A stretch of DNA of 64,000 nucleotides from CAYTZH01 sp964442285 (GTDB lineage Bacteria > Myxococcota_A > UBA9160 > JAFDET01), in NCBI GenBank assembly GCA_964442285.1, contig CAYTZH010000004.1:1-64000 (forward strand). Direction: 5' to 3'. The number at the start of each line of letters is the position of its first letter. Within the stretch, counting starts at the first letter, position 1. This document shows positions 1 to 8,258 of the stretch, piece after piece. Under the pieces are notes generated by a model that was given only the letters and a program-made list of their open reading frames with translations, had not been told where the DNA came from and did not search any database. The translations under genes were made by a program, and so were the position numbers.

Positions 1-55
1 GCGGCCCGAGCGGCAAACGTGTGCGCGGCCCGAGCGGCAAACGTGTGCGCGGCCC
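1..55. repeat. 24-bp tandem repeat (two copies plus partial third)
   Basis: The window opens with two perfect copies of a 24-bp unit (1-24 and 25-48) and the first seven bases of a third. The unit is a whole number of codons, so in the frame of the following HNH gene it encodes the octapeptide RPERQTCA twice. Either a recent in-frame duplication or an assembly duplicate at a contig end could produce this. Confidence 0.85.
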
Positions 56-523
56 ATGGGCGTGCTGCAGGGGATCCGGCTGCGGGTGACCGCGCCGACG
101 GAGGTCACGCGGCTGTTCCGCGCGGTGCTGTGCTCGCTGCGGCGGGTCGCCGAGGCCAGGACAGGTCACCTGCCCCGTGAGGACGAGGCCTTCGAGGCGA
201 TGCTCGACCACGCCCTGCACAGCTGGGGAGTGCGCGTTCCGAAGCGGTTCGCGGTGTTCGAGCGGGACGGCTGGCGCTGCACGGTGCCGGGCTGCACGGC
301 GCAGCGGAACCTGCACACGCATCACATCCGGTTCCGCTCCGCGGGCGGCTCCGACGAGCCGACCAACCTCACGACCCTGTGCGCGGCGCACCACCACCGC
401 GGGGTCCACGCGGGCGCGGTTCGGATCGGCGGCAACGCACCGGAAGGGCTCTGGTTCGAGCTCGGCGTGCGGCCGGGCCAGGCCCCGCTCGCGCGCTACC
501 GCTCGGGCGACCGGGTGGCGTGA
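2..523 (+). CDS. HNH endonuclease-domain protein, 5' end outside window
   Basis: The frame is open from the window edge, so this is the C-terminal part of a larger protein. An ATG at 56 exists, but the frame continues upstream through the RPERQTCA repeat. The C-terminal half is an HNH nuclease domain: FERDGWRC begins it, followed by CTVPGC, the HTHHIRF core with the catalytic His pair, an Asn in EPTNLTTLC, and AAHHHRGVH. The CxxxxC/C-x2-H arrangement would bind a structural zinc. Proteins with this architecture are multicopy in many high-GC bacteria (DUF222-HNH-like), where their role is unknown and domestication or mobile origin is suspected. No neighbouring gene suggests a function; a tRNA-Pro follows on the other strand. 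Assignment to the HNH superfamily is secure, the biological role is not. Confidence 0.8.
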   Translation, partial: RPERQTCARPERQTCARPMGVLQGIRLRVTAPTEVTRLFRAVLCSLRRVAEARTGHLPREDEAFEAMLDHALHSWGVRVPKRFAVFERDGWRCTVPGCTAQRNLHTHHIRFRSAGGSDEPTNLTTLCAAHHHRGVHAGAVRIGGNAPEGLWFELGVRPGQAPLARYRSGDRVA

Positions 524-538
524 CGCGGAGCCGAGGGG

Positions 539-614
539 TGGTCGGGGTGGTGGGATTCGAACCCACGACGCGGAACCCCCAAAGTTCCGGCTCTGGCCAC
601 TGAGCTACACCCCG
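539..614 (-). tRNA. tRNA-Pro (anticodon UGG)
   Basis: Read on the minus strand this folds as a full cloverleaf of 76 nt. The acceptor stem CGGGGTG pairs with CACCCCG, followed by discriminator A and a genomically encoded CCA. The D-stem is GCTC/GAGC. The anticodon stem GGAAC/GTTCC closes the seven-base loop TTTGGGG, which gives anticodon TGG. The T-arm is GTGGG-TTCGAAT-CCCAC. There is no intron. Confidence 0.96.
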
Positions 615-638
615 ACGGAGGCGGACCCGGGGAGGGTA

Positions 639-1301
639 TCAGACCCCCGGCGCGGCAGCGCCCGGGCGGGTCGAGCGGAGCACGGCGATCAGGGTCTTGG
701 AGAAGCGGAGCGTGCGGCGGTAGAGGAGCCGTCGCACGAGGGTGCGCGGGGAGCGCACCGGGAACTCGCCGGGGGTGAGCAGCGAGAGGGTGTCCTGCTC
801 GACGGCGTAGCCGTGGCGCTCGAGCAGCTGGCGCAGGGTCTTCTCGGAGTACCAGCACATGTGGTCGTGGCGGACCCGCTCGCGACGCTGCCAGGTGTAG
901 ATGAAGTTGCGCCAGTAGAAGGCGTTGGGCGTGGTGAGCACCATGCGCGTGTCGGGCCCGAAGAAGCGGTGGGCGCCCTCCAGGAAGAGGCCGGGGTTGG
1001 AGACGTGCTCGATGCAGTCGGCGGCGACCACGAAGTCGAAGCCGCCGAGGTCGGGCAGCGCATCGAGGTGCTCCAGGTCACCCTCGCGGACGTCGTAGCC
1101 CAGGCCGCGCAGCTGGGCGACGGCGCCGGCGTCGAGGTCCACGCCGACGACCTCCTTGGCGGCGCTCCGGATCTGCTCGTGGAGCCAGTGCCCCCGGGCC
1201 GAGTGCTTCTCGATCTTGTCCTCGCCGGCGCAGCCCAGGTCGAGCACGCGCCGGCCCTCGCAGAAGCCGAGGATGCGGCGGTTGCGGTGAGCCGTCTTCA
1301 C
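639..1301 (-). CDS. class I SAM-dependent methyltransferase
   Basis: This 220-aa protein starts at GTG 1301, 13 nt after the stop of the upstream hydrolase, so the two are probably co-transcribed. Motif I is VLDLGCAGEDK (residues 19-29), the acidic strand-2 end is VVGVDLD, and DFVVAADCIEHVSNP is the post-motif strand typical of Methyltransf_11/23 proteins that act on small molecules, lipids or sugars. A Trp/Arg-rich segment (YWRNFIYTWQRRERVRHDH) and a basic C-terminus suggest contact with a membrane or an anionic substrate. No N-terminal zinc ribbon is present, unlike the methyltransferases at 53-64 kb. The substrate cannot be inferred. Confidence 0.8.
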   Translation of the reverse strand: MKTAHRNRRILGFCEGRRVLDLGCAGEDKIEKHSARGHWLHEQIRSAAKEVVGVDLDAGAVAQLRGLGYDVREGDLEHLDALPDLGGFDFVVAADCIEHVSNPGLFLEGAHRFFGPDTRMVLTTPNAFYWRNFIYTWQRRERVRHDHMCWYSEKTLRQLLERHGYAVEQDTLSLLTPGEFPVRSPRTLVRRLLYRRTLRFSKTLIAVLRSTRPGAAAPGV

Positions 1302-1314
1302 GGGGCCGCCGGCC

Positions 1315-1980
1315 TCACAGGAGCTGGATCGGGGAGATGACCTTGCCCTCCAGCCACTCGACGATGTCGCGCAGGGCCTCGGGGCGGATCTCGTGGGCCA
1401 TCTCGTACTCCCGGTAGCTGAGGGCCACGTCCAGGGCCTGGAGCGCGCTGCGCGACTCCTGCGCCCGCTGCACGGGGATCATGGGGTCCTCGGTGCCGTG
1501 GATGACCATCACGGGGAAGCCCGTATGGGCGTCCTGCCGCTCGATCTGGGCGGCGAGGGGCTCGGGCAGCCAGGAGGAGAGCGCCGCCAGGCCGGCGAAG
1601 CGCGACGGGTCGCGCAGGGCCAGGTCGTAGGCCATGACGCCGCCCTGGCTGAAGCCCAGCAGCGCCAGCTTGCGCCGGTCCACCGGATAGTGTTCCGCGG
1701 CGGCGTCGATGAAGGCGCTGAGCTCGTCGCGGGCGCGCACGATCTCCACCGGGTCGGGCGGGCCGCCCTGGCTGAGGGGGAACCAGCCGTAGCCGTCCAG
1801 CCCGGGGGCAATGGGCACCCGGACCCGGCCCTGGGGGCAGATCACGCAGGCCCCGCCCCCGTGGAAGAAGGGGGCCAGACCGATCAGGTCGTGGGCGCTG
1901 GCGCCCCAGCCGTGGAGGGCGACGACCGTGGGGAAGGGGCCGTCGCCGGCCGGAACGTGGGCGGTGTGCAGCAGGTCCAT
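1315..1980 (-). CDS. alpha/beta hydrolase, phospholipase/carboxylesterase family
   Basis: This 221-aa protein has the size and layout of the YpfH/EstB carboxylesterase family. The oxyanion region is ALHGWG, the nucleophile elbow is GFSQGG (Ser111), the acid is Asp163 in GTEDPMIP, and the base is His194 in EMAHE. Such enzymes hydrolyse short-chain carboxyl esters, or acyl groups of lysophospholipids, in the cytoplasm. On the minus strand a TACCTT element ends eight bases before the ATG and could be a -10 box for a leaderless transcript. The gene is divergent from leuC and sits upstream of the methyltransferase. Confidence 0.85.
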   Translation of the reverse strand: MDLLHTAHVPAGDGPFPTVVALHGWGASAHDLIGLAPFFHGGGACVICPQGRVRVPIAPGLDGYGWFPLSQGGPPDPVEIVRARDELSAFIDAAAEHYPVDRRKLALLGFSQGGVMAYDLALRDPSRFAGLAALSSWLPEPLAAQIERQDAHTGFPVMVIHGTEDPMIPVQRAQESRSALQALDVALSYREYEMAHEIRPEALRDIVEWLEGKVISPIQLL

Positions 1981-2051
1981 GGCGGCGGAAGGTAGGCGCT
2001 GATTCCGGGGCGCGCCCGTGCTATCTCCCCGGTTCCGGAGAGAAAACCCCC

Positions 2052-3455
2052 ATGAGCCAGAACACCCTCCTCGACAAGGTCTGGGACGCCCACAGCGTCC
2101 GCGAGCTGCCCTCGGGCCAGACCCAGCTCTTCATCGGCCTGCATCTGATCCACGAGGTGACGAGCCCCCAGGCCTTCGCCTCGCTGCGCGAGATGGGCCT
2201 CGGCGTGCGCCACCCCGGGCGCACCTTCGCCACCGTGGACCACATCATTCCCACGGGCGATCGCGCCCGGCCCCTCGCCGACGATCTGGCCGAGGCCATG
2301 CTCGACGCCCTGGAGAGGAACACCCGCGAGAACGGCATCGCCCTCTTCGACCCGGCCACCGGCGACCAGGGCATCGTGCACGTGATCGGGCCCGAGCTCG
2401 GCCTCACCCAGCCCGGCATGACCATCGCCTGCGGCGACAGCCACACCTCCACCCACGGCGCCTTCGGGGCCGTGGCCTTCGGCATCGGTACCAGCCAGGT
2501 GCGCGACGTGCTCGCCACCCAGTGCCTGGCCCTGGCGCGGCCGAAGGTCCGCCGCATCGAGGTGGGCGGGAAGCTCGGCCCGGGCGTGTATCCCAAGGAC
2601 GTGATCCTGGCAATCATCCGCCACCTGGGCGTGAAGGGCGGGATCGGCTTCGCCTACGAGTACGCGGGCCCGGTGCTCGAGGCCATGAGCCTCGAGGAGC
2701 GGATGACCGTCTGCAACATGTCCATCGAGGGCGGCGCCCGCTGCGGCTACGTGAACCCCGACGACACCACCTTCGCCTACCTGCGCGGCCGCCGCTTCGC
2801 GCCCGAGGGCGAGGCCTTCGACCGCGCTGCGGCCTGGTGGAAGGGGATGGCCAGCGGACCCGACGCCCACTACGACGATCGGGTGGAGCTCGACGGCGAC
2901 GCCATCGCCCCGTCGGTGACCTGGGGCATCACCCCCGGCCAGAACATCGGCGTCGACGAGCCGGTGCCCACCGCCGCCGACGTCCCCGACGACGAGCGGC
3001 CTGCCCTGGAGGAGGCCCTGGCCTACATGGACCTGCGCCCGGGCCAGCCCATCGCCGGCGCCAAGGTCGACGTGGCCTTCATCGGCTCCTGCACCAACGG
3101 GCGCATCTCGGACCTGCGCGAGGCGGCGCGGGTGGCCCGCACCGGGAAGGTGGCGCCGGGGGTGCGCACGTTCGTGGTCCCGGGGTCGATGGAGGTGCAG
3201 CGCCAGGCCGAGGCCGAGGGGCTCCCCGAGGTGTTCCGCTCGGCGGGCTTCGACTGGCGGGAGCCCGGCTGCTCCATGTGCCTGGCCATGAATCCGGACA
3301 AGCTCCAGGGACGCGAGATGTGCGCGTCGTCGAGCAACCGCAACTTCAAGGGACGCCAGGGCTCGCCCACCGGGCGCACCCTGCTGATGTCGCCGGCCAT
3401 GGTCGCGGCCGCCGCCCTGCGCGGCCAGGTCGTGGACGTGCGGGAGGTCCTGTAG
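2052..3455 (+). CDS. leuC: 3-isopropylmalate dehydratase large subunit
   Basis: This 467-aa protein is the large subunit of isopropylmalate isomerase, which interconverts 2- and 3-isopropylmalate in leucine biosynthesis. The three [4Fe-4S] ligands are visible: Cys347 in GSCTNGR, and Cys407 and Cys410 in GCSMC. The aconitase-family motifs DHIIPT, GDSHTSTHGAFG and AFGIGTSQV are intact, and the length is that of the bacterial LeuC type. A purine-rich GGAGAG Shine-Dalgarno lies 12-17 bases upstream of the ATG. The stop overlaps the GTG start of leuD by one base (TAGTG), which indicates translational coupling of the two subunits. Confidence 0.97.
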   Translation: MSQNTLLDKVWDAHSVRELPSGQTQLFIGLHLIHEVTSPQAFASLREMGLGVRHPGRTFATVDHIIPTGDRARPLADDLAEAMLDALERNTRENGIALFDPATGDQGIVHVIGPELGLTQPGMTIACGDSHTSTHGAFGAVAFGIGTSQVRDVLATQCLALARPKVRRIEVGGKLGPGVYPKDVILAIIRHLGVKGGIGFAYEYAGPVLEAMSLEERMTVCNMSIEGGARCGYVNPDDTTFAYLRGRRFAPEGEAFDRAAAWWKGMASGPDAHYDDRVELDGDAIAPSVTWGITPGQNIGVDEPVPTAADVPDDERPALEEALAYMDLRPGQPIAGAKVDVAFIGSCTNGRISDLREAARVARTGKVAPGVRTFVVPGSMEVQRQAEAEGLPEVFRSAGFDWREPGCSMCLAMNPDKLQGREMCASSSNRNFKGRQGSPTGRTLLMSPAMVAAAALRGQVVDVREVL

Positions 3456-4048
3456 TGAGCGAGCCGAGGAAGCGCGTGGAAGGCCGCGCCTGCGTGCTGC
3501 GCGGGAACGACATCGACACCGACCGCATCATCCCCGCCCGCTACCTGCGCGCCGTCACCTTCGACGGCCTGGGCGAACACGCCTTCGAGGACGATCGCGA
3601 GCAGGCCAAGGGCGACCACCCCCTGGACCAGGCGCACTTCGAGGGCGCCCGGGTGCTGCTGGTGGGCCGCAACTTCGGCTGCGGCTCGTCCCGGGAGCAC
3701 GCACCCCAGGCCCTGATGCGGCGCGGCTTCGAGGCCTTCGTGGGCGAGAGCTTCGCCGAGATCTTCTTCGGCAACTGCGTGGCCCTGGGCCTGCCCTGCG
3801 TGACCCTCTCGCCGGCGCGGCTCGCGGAGGTGATGGACGCGGTGGAGCTGGCCCCGGACCAGACCGTGGCGGTGGACCTCGAGGCCGAGACCCTCCGCTA
3901 CCGGGGCGGCACGCTGCCGGTGACGATGCCGCCGGGCGCCCGTCAGCAGCTCGTCGAGGGCTCCTGGAACGCCACGGCCGTGCTCCGCGAGGCCGACGAC
4001 GCCATCGAGGCGACCGCGGGCCGCCTCCCGTACGTCAGCGGTTTCTGA
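3455..4048 (+). CDS. leuD: 3-isopropylmalate dehydratase small subunit
   Basis: This 197-aa protein supplies the swivel domain that completes the LeuCD active site. The start is GTG 3455, sharing its G with the leuC stop; the frame is open further upstream, but that stretch overlaps leuC and reads as shadow. Diagnostic motifs are GNDIDTDRIIPARYL near the N-terminus, the NFGCGSSREHAPQAL loop, and FFGNCVALGLP. The 3' end overlaps the convergent enoyl-CoA hydratase by 14 bases, so the two genes share their termination region. Confidence 0.96.
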   Translation: MSEPRKRVEGRACVLRGNDIDTDRIIPARYLRAVTFDGLGEHAFEDDREQAKGDHPLDQAHFEGARVLLVGRNFGCGSSREHAPQALMRRGFEAFVGESFAEIFFGNCVALGLPCVTLSPARLAEVMDAVELAPDQTVAVDLEAETLRYRGGTLPVTMPPGARQQLVEGSWNATAVLREADDAIEATAGRLPYVSGF

Positions 4049-4811
4049 ACGACGGGGCGCGCTTCTCGAGGAAGGCGTCCATGCCCTCGCCCCGGTCCTC
4101 GGAGGCGAAGACCTCGGCGAAGACATGCTGCTCCAGGGCGTGGGCCGTGCGCACGTCGGCGTCCTGGCCCTCCTGGATCACGCGCTTGGCCAGCCGCACC
4201 GCCACCGGACCCTGCTCCGCCACCTTCTCGCCCGCGGCCAGGGCAGCGTCGAGCAGGGCGTCGGGCTCGAAGACCCGGTTGGCGAGGCCGATCTCCCGGG
4301 CCAGCTCGGCGGGCAGCGCCTCCGCGGTGAGGACGATCTCCTTGGCCCAGGCCGTCCCCACCCGACGCGTGAGGCGGCTGGTGCCCCCGAAGCCCGGGAT
4401 GAGGCCGAGCTTGACCTCGGGCTGTCCGAAGCGCGCCTTGGCCGAGGCGTAGATCCAGTCGCAGGCCAGGGCCAGCTCGCAGCCGCCGCCCAGGGCGAAG
4501 CCGTTCACCGCGGCGATCGTCGGCACGGCCAGCGCTTCCAGGGCGGCGAGGGTGGCGTGGCCCAGGCGGCTGAACGCCTCGGCCTCGAGCGGGCTCATCG
4601 CGCGCATGGCCTCGATGTCGGCCCCGGCGCAGAAGGCGCGGCCCTCGCCGGTGATCACCACGGCGCGCGCCTCGGGGTCGCGGGCCACGCCGGCGACCTG
4701 CTCGGCCAGGCTCGCCAGCAGGGTCGCGTCCAGGGCGTTCAGCGCCTCGGGGCGCGACAGGGTGAGGAGCGCGACGGCGCCCCGCTGCTCCCGGCGGACG
4801 GGATCGCTCAT
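4035..4811 (-). CDS. enoyl-CoA hydratase/isomerase (crotonase) family protein
   Basis: This 258-aa protein has the crotonase fold and would hydrate or isomerise an enoyl-CoA in fatty-acid or branched-chain acyl-CoA breakdown. The first oxyanion segment is AFCAGADIEAM (residues 59-69) and the second is GFALGGGCELALACD. Glu112 and Glu132 occupy the positions of the two catalytic glutamates of the true hydratase, so hydratase activity is plausible. The start ATG (4811) overlaps the stop of the upstream lipase-like lipoprotein as ATGA, showing a coupled operon. The substrate chain length is not evident. Confidence 0.9.
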   Translation of the reverse strand: MSDPVRREQRGAVALLTLSRPEALNALDATLLASLAEQVAGVARDPEARAVVITGEGRAFCAGADIEAMRAMSPLEAEAFSRLGHATLAALEALAVPTIAAVNGFALGGGCELALACDWIYASAKARFGQPEVKLGLIPGFGGTSRLTRRVGTAWAKEIVLTAEALPAELAREIGLANRVFEPDALLDAALAAGEKVAEQGPVAVRLAKRVIQEGQDADVRTAHALEQHVFAEVFASEDRGEGMDAFLEKRAPSFRNR

Positions 4812-7384
4812 TCGGCAGCGGTCTCCACGGCGAAGGGGTTCACGATCTCGGGCACGCCGTCCAGCGCGCTGAGGAAGAAGTGCAGGCGCTGGGCCCGCGA
4901 CTCTGCGGCGCTCTGGGCGCAGAAGTGCCCCTCGGATCCGCTGCTCGGCGAGAGCGCCTCGCAGCCGGGGGTGGGCGGCACATCGGGCAGGCCCGTGGGC
5001 GCGTACTGGACGAAGGCGCCCGTGGTCTCCTCGCCGAGATTGCCGCGCAGGACGTCCCGGCCGGCCGGCTCGAGGAAGGGCACCGGGCGCAGCACGGGCG
5101 GGAGGTGGGGCAGGCCCAGCATCCAAGCCGCCGACTCGGTGGCGTGGTTCGGCACGAGCGAATCGTCGAGTCCCTCCACCACCAGCAGGCTCGGCTTGCG
5201 CGTGGTGCCCGCCACCTCCACCGGCCGGCGGAAGGCGAACTCCAGCTGGTTGTGGCGGTCCTGGCGGTCGAAGATGGTCTGGAAGAGCGCGAGGCCGGTC
5301 CAGATCTCGGCCGGCGTGATGCCCGGGAAGAAGGCGGGCACCAGGTCGAGGAAGAGGTCGGCCTGCTGGTGGATCAGCACCTCCGCGAGGCGTGCGCCGC
5401 CCACCATGAGGGCGGCCGCCGCCAGCTCCGGGGCGTAGGGGACCAGGGCCTGTCCGTTGTTCCCGCCCTCGCTGATGCCGTGGTAGGAGAGCGCGGCCTC
5501 GAGATCCAGATCGGGCACTCCGTCGCCGCCCGGCGGCACCACGTCCAGGTCGGCCAGCGCGTCGGACTGGAGGAAGCGCAGGAAGGCGAGCTGCTCGCCG
5601 GTGGTCTCCATCCAGTAGTCCGGCAGGGTGAGGTTCAGGAGCAGGTTGAGGAAGATGGCGAGGGTCTGCTCCTCGATCCGCTCCTCGTTGGTCTTGAAGC
5701 TCCCGTCGGACCGCTGGGGCGGTGCCACCTCCCGATTGAGGATGTCGGTGAAGCCGGCCACGGCGAAGCCACCGCCGGCCAGGAAGCGCCGGGCGTTGCT
5801 GACCACCTCCTCCTGGCTGCCGGGATTGCCGTGCTGGTGGAAGATCACGGGAACTGGACCGAGCTCCGCCGCCTTGGGAATGGCCAGCACGAACTCCACC
5901 GGCCGGGTGCGCTGCACGACCGGGCGCCCGTCGGCGTCGCGGCGGAAGCTGAACTCACCCTGCGCGCGCCAGTCCGGGGCGTCCCACACGCCGCGGACCA
6001 CGGCCGCGATGTCGCCGTCGGCAGTCGCCGGCGGCTCGACGCTGTAGTCGATCAGGGCCGGCGGCGGCGCTGCGAGCACCTGCTGCTTCATGGCCAGGGG
6101 GTCGAGGGCGAGGTCGTCCGTCGAGCGCACCGACAGCCGCAGGGCCAGGGCCAGGTCCTCCCGCGGGATCGGCGGCCCCTCGTTCTCCTCGAGCGCCTCC
6201 CACACCGGCCCGAGGATCTCCCGCTGCGCCGACACCTCCGCCGCCTCCCCCACCTCCGGGGGCGCCAGGACCCGCAGGAAGAACGGGGACGGCTCGAGCG
6301 GACGACCCGGGTCCGCGAATGCGCGTCGGGTCACCAGCAGGGCATAGCGTCCCTCGGAGCGCAGGGGCTGGGACGGGAAGAGCATCAGGACGCTCGACGC
6401 GTCGCCGGCCGCGGTCACGTCGGAGCGGACGTCCATCCGGAACGGAACCGGCTCTCCGAAGCGGCCGGGTGCCAGGTCGAGCAGCCGCACGCTGGCCAGC
6501 GGATCGAGGGACGCCGCCGGCGTGGTCGGCACGCTGGCCGGGTCGACCGGGTCCGAGAGCGGCACGACCAGCGGCGCGATGGGGCTCCAGCCGTCGAGCG
6601 GCTTCGTGTCCTCGATCAGGGCCAGGAACAGGAGCTCGATGCTCGAGCCGCGCTGGGGGAGCGGGACCGCCAACCGCTGGCCCGTGCGCATCGACGGATC
6701 CGGAACCAGGAAGGCGTCGTCGGGGAAGGGCGCCAGGAAGGCCTGCTGCCCGCGGTCGTAGAGCACCGTGGCGGCGGGTCCGGCCGCTGCCGTGGCGAAG
6801 GCGATCTCCGTCGGCCCCGAAGGACCGGCCCAGGCGAGGCGGCATGCGGCGTCCGCCGGAAGCGCCGGCGCCGGGTTCAGGACATGGCGGCCGCCTCCGA
6901 GCCCGAACAGGTCGAAGGCGACGGGCTGGCCGTCGCAGACGAGCTCGAAGGTCTCGAGGGTCTCCTCCCGCGGCTCGGCCGCGAACTGGAGGTCGAGCCA
7001 GGCGCTGCGCGCCACGTCCACGTCGCCGTCGGCGGGCGCGCTGCGCGCGAGCGCCGGCGCCGCAGCCGGGGCCTCGAACGACCGGGAGGCGCGGGAGACG
7101 AAGGGGATGCCGCCGCGGACGCCATGGGCCTGGACGTCCAGGACGTGGGGGCCCGCGACGATCGGCAGGGCGGCCTCGACCCCGCTGCCGTTCTCGACGA
7201 AGGCGGCCTCCACGGAGGTGCCGTCGAGCCAGACCCGGAGGCTCCCGGTCTCGACCCCCTCGCCCAGCGCGATCTGGACGTTGGCGGTGCCGCCCCGGAA
7301 GTCGGGCTCGGCGATCTCGATCTCGCCGCCGCCACAGGCCAGCGCCGCGAGCAGGGGCAGCAGCAACACGGGGGAGCGGTACAT
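4808..7384 (-). CDS. large secreted lipoprotein with Ig-like region and alpha/beta-hydrolase (lipase-like) domain
   Basis: This 858-aa protein begins with a lipoprotein signal, MYRSPVLLLPLLAALAC, followed by glycines, so it is predicted to be an outer-membrane or surface lipoprotein. The start at 7384 is preceded by an AAGGAT Shine-Dalgarno. Residues about 25-230 look like tandem beta-sandwich/Ig-like segments (SAPADGDVDVARSAWLDLQF resembles SbsA Ig-like modules). The C-terminal half is an alpha/beta hydrolase: oxyanion HQHGNPG, nucleophile elbow YHGISEGG (Ser638), acid EGLDDSLVPN, and a His in EGHFCAQ near the end. The layout recalls the virulence-factor-lipase/Pla-1/VolA lipoproteins that release fatty acids from surface lipids. 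It is coupled to an enoyl-CoA hydratase, consistent with uptake and beta-oxidation of released acids. Substrate specificity is inferred only. Confidence 0.75.
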   Translation of the reverse strand: MYRSPVLLLPLLAALACGGGEIEIAEPDFRGGTANVQIALGEGVETGSLRVWLDGTSVEAAFVENGSGVEAALPIVAGPHVLDVQAHGVRGGIPFVSRASRSFEAPAAAPALARSAPADGDVDVARSAWLDLQFAAEPREETLETFELVCDGQPVAFDLFGLGGGRHVLNPAPALPADAACRLAWAGPSGPTEIAFATAAAGPAATVLYDRGQQAFLAPFPDDAFLVPDPSMRTGQRLAVPLPQRGSSIELLFLALIEDTKPLDGWSPIAPLVVPLSDPVDPASVPTTPAASLDPLASVRLLDLAPGRFGEPVPFRMDVRSDVTAAGDASSVLMLFPSQPLRSEGRYALLVTRRAFADPGRPLEPSPFFLRVLAPPEVGEAAEVSAQREILGPVWEALEENEGPPIPREDLALALRLSVRSTDDLALDPLAMKQQVLAAPPPALIDYSVEPPATADGDIAAVVRGVWDAPDWRAQGEFSFRRDADGRPVVQRTRPVEFVLAIPKAAELGPVPVIFHQHGNPGSQEEVVSNARRFLAGGGFAVAGFTDILNREVAPPQRSDGSFKTNEERIEEQTLAIFLNLLLNLTLPDYWMETTGEQLAFLRFLQSDALADLDVVPPGGDGVPDLDLEAALSYHGISEGGNNGQALVPYAPELAAAALMVGGARLAEVLIHQQADLFLDLVPAFFPGITPAEIWTGLALFQTIFDRQDRHNQLEFAFRRPVEVAGTTRKPSLLVVEGLDDSLVPNHATESAAWMLGLPHLPPVLRPVPFLEPAGRDVLRGNLGEETTGAFVQYAPTGLPDVPPTPGCEALSPSSGSEGHFCAQSAAESRAQRLHFFLSALDGVPEIVNPFAVETAAE

Positions 7385-7396
7385 CGCAATCCTTAC

Positions 7397-7427
7397 GGGC
7401 GCAGGGTCGAGGGCGCAGGATCGAGGG
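7397..7427. repeat. 14-bp tandem repeat in divergent intergenic region
   Basis: Two copies of a 14-bp unit (7397-7410 and 7411-7424) differing at one base, plus three bases of a third, lie in the spacer between the lipase-like lipoprotein and the divergent DUF1499 gene. The repeat could be an operator, or simple slippage. Confidence 0.6.
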
Positions 7428-7499
7428 CCCTCCATCCTATCACGCCTGGGCGACGATCTGGCGGCGCCCCCGGGGCCCCGTGATAGACTGATTCGCCTC

Positions 7500-8258
7500 A
7501 TGGCCGCGCCGACCGCCTCCGTTCCGCGCATCGCCCCTCTCGCCGCCCGCACCGGGTCGGTGGCCCTCGGGCTGCTCGTGGTGGGCGCGGGCAGCGCCTA
7601 CACCGGCCTTCTCCGGCCCGAGCTCGGCTTCCGGGTCTTCCTGCTGGGCCTGCTCGTGAGCCTGCTGGCCCTGCTGCTGGGCGGGGTGGCGCTGCTGCTG
7701 ACCGGCAGCCCACCCAGCCGGCCGGGTCGCGGCCAGGCCCTGCTGGGGACGGGGCTCGGCGGGCTCGGCGTGGCCGTGCTGGTGGTCGCGGCGCTGCCCG
7801 GCGCGTCGGTGCCGCCCATCAACGACATCACCACCGACCTCGACGACCCGCCCCGGTTCGTCGCCGCACTCGACGATCCCAGCAACCCGGACCGGACGGA
7901 CATGAGCCATCCCGGCGCGGAGATGGCCGCCCAGCAGCGGGCGGGCTATCCGGACCTGGCGCCGACCGACCTGCCGGTGCCGCCGGCCGAGGCGCTCGAG
8001 CGGGCGGCGGAGGCGGCCCGGGCGCTGGGCTGGGAGGGGGTCGCGCGCGACCCGGCCGGGCTGCGCCTGGAGGCGCGCGATACCAGCACGATCTTCCGCT
8101 TCGTGGACGACGTGGTGGTGCGGGTCCGGCCCCATCCCCAGGGCTCGGGGGTCCAGGGCTCGCGCGTCGACGTCCGCTCGCGCTCCCGCGCCGGCCGCGG
8201 CGACCTCGGCGCCAATGCCGCGCGGATCCGCGCCTTCCAGGACGCCCTCACGGAGTAG
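7500..8258 (+). CDS. DUF1499 family membrane protein
   Basis: This 252-aa protein has three N-terminal hydrophobic segments (about residues 18-38, 43-66 and 80-98) followed by a soluble DUF1499 domain. The domain is recognised by its signature PPINDITTDLDDPPRF and by the following alternation of short strands (FRFVDDVVVRVRP, RVDVRSRSRAGRGDLGANAARI). The function of DUF1499 is unknown; members occur as secreted or membrane-linked proteins in proteobacteria and plastids. TAGACT ends ten bases before the ATG with no Shine-Dalgarno, suggesting a leaderless transcript. The last 11 bases overlap the convergent acyl-CoA ligase. Confidence 0.88.
   Translation: MAAPTASVPRIAPLAARTGSVALGLLVVGAGSAYTGLLRPELGFRVFLLGLLVSLLALLLGGVALLLTGSPPSRPGRGQALLGTGLGGLGVAVLVVAALPGASVPPINDITTDLDDPPRFVAALDDPSNPDRTDMSHPGAEMAAQQRAGYPDLAPTDLPVPPAEALERAAEAARALGWEGVARDPAGLRLEARDTSTIFRFVDDVVVRVRPHPQGSGVQGSRVDVRSRSRAGRGDLGANAARIRAFQDALTE

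Noticed and set aside
2018..3454. Upstream extension of leuD in frame through leuC
   Set aside because: The region is Arg/Pro/His-rich shadow of leuC. The GTG at 3455, overlapping the leuC stop, begins exactly where LeuD homology starts.
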